Of a DNA stretch of 6,499 bases, positions 4,988 to 6,499 are shown piece after piece. Where the stretch lies: NCBI GenBank assembly GCA_031272575.1, contig JAISTO010000056.1, forward strand, positions 1 through 6,499. Reading direction: 5' to 3'. Position numbers and translations under genes: made by a program. Source of the DNA: Treponema sp. Its GTDB lineage: Bacteria > Spirochaetota > Spirochaetia > Treponematales > Breznakiellaceae. Each line of letters starts with the position of its first letter. Positions within the stretch are counted from its first letter, which is position 1. The notes below the pieces were generated by a model. It worked only from the letters and a program-made list of their open reading frames with translations. It ran no database searches and was not told the DNA's origin.

Positions 4988-6461
4988 CGAAGGCCCCCAG
5001 CGCCGCGTCTACGCGGGCAAGGCACTCGGAGGGCCCGAGGAGCCTGAGCGAGAGGGCCAGGGGCGGGCTTGCCCGAGCGCCGGTTACCGCGACGCGGAGG
5101 GGCATGAGCAGGTCCCCCAGTTTGACCTCGCGCGCTTCGGCAAAGGCCTTAAAGAGGGCCTCCGCCTCCTCGTCGTCCGCGGCCGCGCAGGCGGGGGGGA
5201 CGAGTTCCCGCGCCAGACGGAGGAGCGCGGCGGTTTTTTCCGCGTCCGCCTTTTTGGGAAAAAACTCCTCCCGCGGGGGGAGGGGGGGGCGGGCGAAGAG
5301 GTAGCCCAGTTTCGCGGGGATATCAGGCAGGTACACGGCGCGCTCCTTCACCAGGGGCATGGCCTGCTCGTAGAGGCGCGCCTGCTCCGCGGTGGGGGCC
5401 CGGCCCGCGCCGCCGAAGAGCCCCGCCTCCACCGCGAAGGGGGCGCTGAGGCGGGCGAGGGCGCTGTCATCCTTCATTCTGATATAGAGCCCGTTGTACC
5501 ATTCGAGTTTTTTGTAATCGAAGACCGCCGGCGCCTTGTTGAGGCTTTCGAGGCGGAAACGCGCGGCCAGTTCGTCCAGCGTGTAGAGGTCCTTTCCCTC
5601 CTCGTAGGAGCAGCCGAGGAGCGCCACATAGTTGATAAGCGCCTCCGGCAGGATGCCCTGCCTGCGGAACTCGTCCACGCTGGTCGCGCCATGCCGTTTG
5701 CTCAACTTTTTGCCGTCCTGCCCCATCACCATAGGAAGATGACAGAAGACCGGCGGCGCCCAGCCGAAGGCCTGGTACATGAGCACATGGAGCGGGGTCG
5801 AGGGGAGCCACTCCTGAGCGCGGAGCACGTGCGTTATGCCCATAAGGTGATCGTCTACCACATTTGCCAGGTGATAGGTGGGGAAGCCGTCCGACTTGAG
5901 GAGCACCGGATCGGGGTTGAGGTCGTCATTCTTCCATTCGATGGGCCCGAGGATCTGATCGTGGAAGACCGTGCGCTCCCCCAGGGGGATGCGGAGCCGG
6001 ATCGTGTGGGGCTCGCCCGAGGCGGCGCGGGACGCGGCCTCCTCCGCGCTGAGGGCGCGGCAGCGCCGGTCGTAGCCCGTGACGGAGGAGTGCGCGGCCT
6101 CCCGCTCCTTGCGCAGGGCCTCGAGGCGCTCCGCGGAGCAGAAGCAGCGGTAGGCCTTGCCCTCGTCGAGCAGGCGCTGCCCGCAGCCGCGGTAGAGGGG
6201 GAAGCGCTCGGACTGCACGTAAGGCCCCGCGCCCCCCCCGACATCCGGCCCCTCGTCCCAGTGGATACCGAGCCACTCGAAGGTGTCGTAGAGGTTTTGC
6301 ACATACGCCGCATCGAAGCGGGTGCGGTCGGTATCCTCGAGGCGCAGGATGAAAGCGCCCCCCTGCGCGCGGGCGTAGAGATAATTGAAGAGGGCTGTCC
6401 GCAGCCCCCCGATATGCTGCATCCCCGTGGGGGACGGGGCATAGCGTACCCGTGGATTCAT
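4974..6461 (-). CDS. gltX: Glutamyl-tRNA synthetase
   Basis: A cytoplasmic class I aminoacyl-tRNA synthetase that charges tRNA(Glu) with glutamate using ATP. The 495-residue length fits bacterial GluRS. YAPSPTGMQHIGG (7-19) holds the HIGH-type signature as HIGG, and KLSKR (252-256) is the KMSKS-type loop. Three cysteines, C106-x-C108 and C134 after YDRR, fit the zinc-binding insert, although the fourth ligand, a His shortly after the last Cys in E. coli, reads differently here. VVDDHLMGITHVLR and EWLPSTPLH are typical of the family, and a helical anticodon-binding region forms the C-terminal third. I chose the ATG at 6461 because homology begins at once (MNPRVRYAPSPTG); an ATG at 6497 in the same frame would add 12 non-conserved residues and lies over the promoter. 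No Shine-Dalgarno precedes 6461. birA follows with a 14-bp overlap. Confidence 0.97.
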   Translation of the reverse strand: MNPRVRYAPSPTGMQHIGGLRTALFNYLYARAQGGAFILRLEDTDRTRFDAAYVQNLYDTFEWLGIHWDEGPDVGGGAGPYVQSERFPLYRGCGQRLLDEGKAYRCFCSAERLEALRKEREAAHSSVTGYDRRCRALSAEEAASRAASGEPHTIRLRIPLGERTVFHDQILGPIEWKNDDLNPDPVLLKSDGFPTYHLANVVDDHLMGITHVLRAQEWLPSTPLHVLMYQAFGWAPPVFCHLPMVMGQDGKKLSKRHGATSVDEFRRQGILPEALINYVALLGCSYEEGKDLYTLDELAARFRLESLNKAPAVFDYKKLEWYNGLYIRMKDDSALARLSAPFAVEAGLFGGAGRAPTAEQARLYEQAMPLVKERAVYLPDIPAKLGYLFARPPLPPREEFFPKKADAEKTAALLRLARELVPPACAAADDEEAEALFKAFAEAREVKLGDLLMPLRVAVTGARASPPLALSLRLLGPSECLARVDAALGAFDASA

Positions 6462-6467
6462 GCGGAC

Positions 6468-6497
6468 AGTATAGCGCGGCGGGGGCAGGGAGGGCAA
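6468..6497 (-). promoter_or_regulatory. Putative gltX promoter giving a leaderless transcript
   Basis: On the minus strand TTGCCC (plus-strand 6492-6497, 4 of 6 matches to TTGACA) is followed after 18 nt by TATACT (plus-strand 6468-6473, 5 of 6). Only GTCCGC separates TATACT from the gltX ATG, so a normal start site 7 nt downstream would fall on the A of the ATG. The lack of any Shine-Dalgarno sequence agrees with leaderless initiation. The window edge limits the view upstream. Confidence 0.5.
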
Positions 6498-6499
6498 GG

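Noticed and set aside
5282..5289. G8 run in gltX (and C8 at 6232-6239) as phase-variable tracts
   Set aside because: Both encode Pro or Gly residues in an essential gene whose frame is intact. Length variation would be lethal, so they probably just reflect high GC content.
1..6499. tRNA, rRNA or other known structured RNA genes
   Set aside because: I found no tRNA cloverleaf with a GTTC-type T loop, no rRNA sequence and no riboswitch motif I could recognise on either strand.

Overview
The window most likely comes from a spirochaete of the Treponema group, probably a host-associated, gut-type species. Three things point that way: the character of the glutamyl-tRNA synthetase, two Cys-anchored lipoproteins that end in the same DUF1566/Lcl_C-type domain (a family I associate with treponemes and other gut bacteria), and a high load of small dispersed repeats. 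This assignment is a judgement from protein character and was not tested by any search.

Left end (1-467): a compact, highly foldable element (about 27-126) lies directly upstream of a 50-codon ORF that is the C-terminal end of a MalG-type sugar ABC permease. The rest of the permease is not in frame upstream, so this looks like a gene remnant. It is followed by a five-unit array with a 24-bp period (327-450).

Middle (468-4157): two divergent surface lipoprotein genes share a paralogous C-terminal domain. One is on the minus strand (468-1442) and one on the plus strand (2409-4157). The 966 bp between them hold no confident gene. They hold a foldback element built of heptamers (about 1501-1685), an 11-G homopolymer inside a marginal ORF, a strong leftward sigma70-type promoter (2014-2042), and a second, shortened foldback copy (about 2051-2296). 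The second copy is interrupted by a 164-bp MITE with 18-bp terminal inverted repeats and a 10-bp direct repeat.

Right end (4154-6499): a conserved housekeeping pair on the minus strand, gltX followed by birA, overlaps by 14 bp and is probably co-transcribed. gltX appears to have a promoter placed so that its transcript starts at or next to the ATG. The birA stop overlaps the stop of the plus-strand lipoprotein gene tail to tail by 4 bp.

The contrast is between a GC-rich, tightly packed housekeeping block and a repeat-ridden accessory region carrying surface proteins. The most unusual content is the nested repeat structure between the two lipoprotein genes, not any single enzyme.
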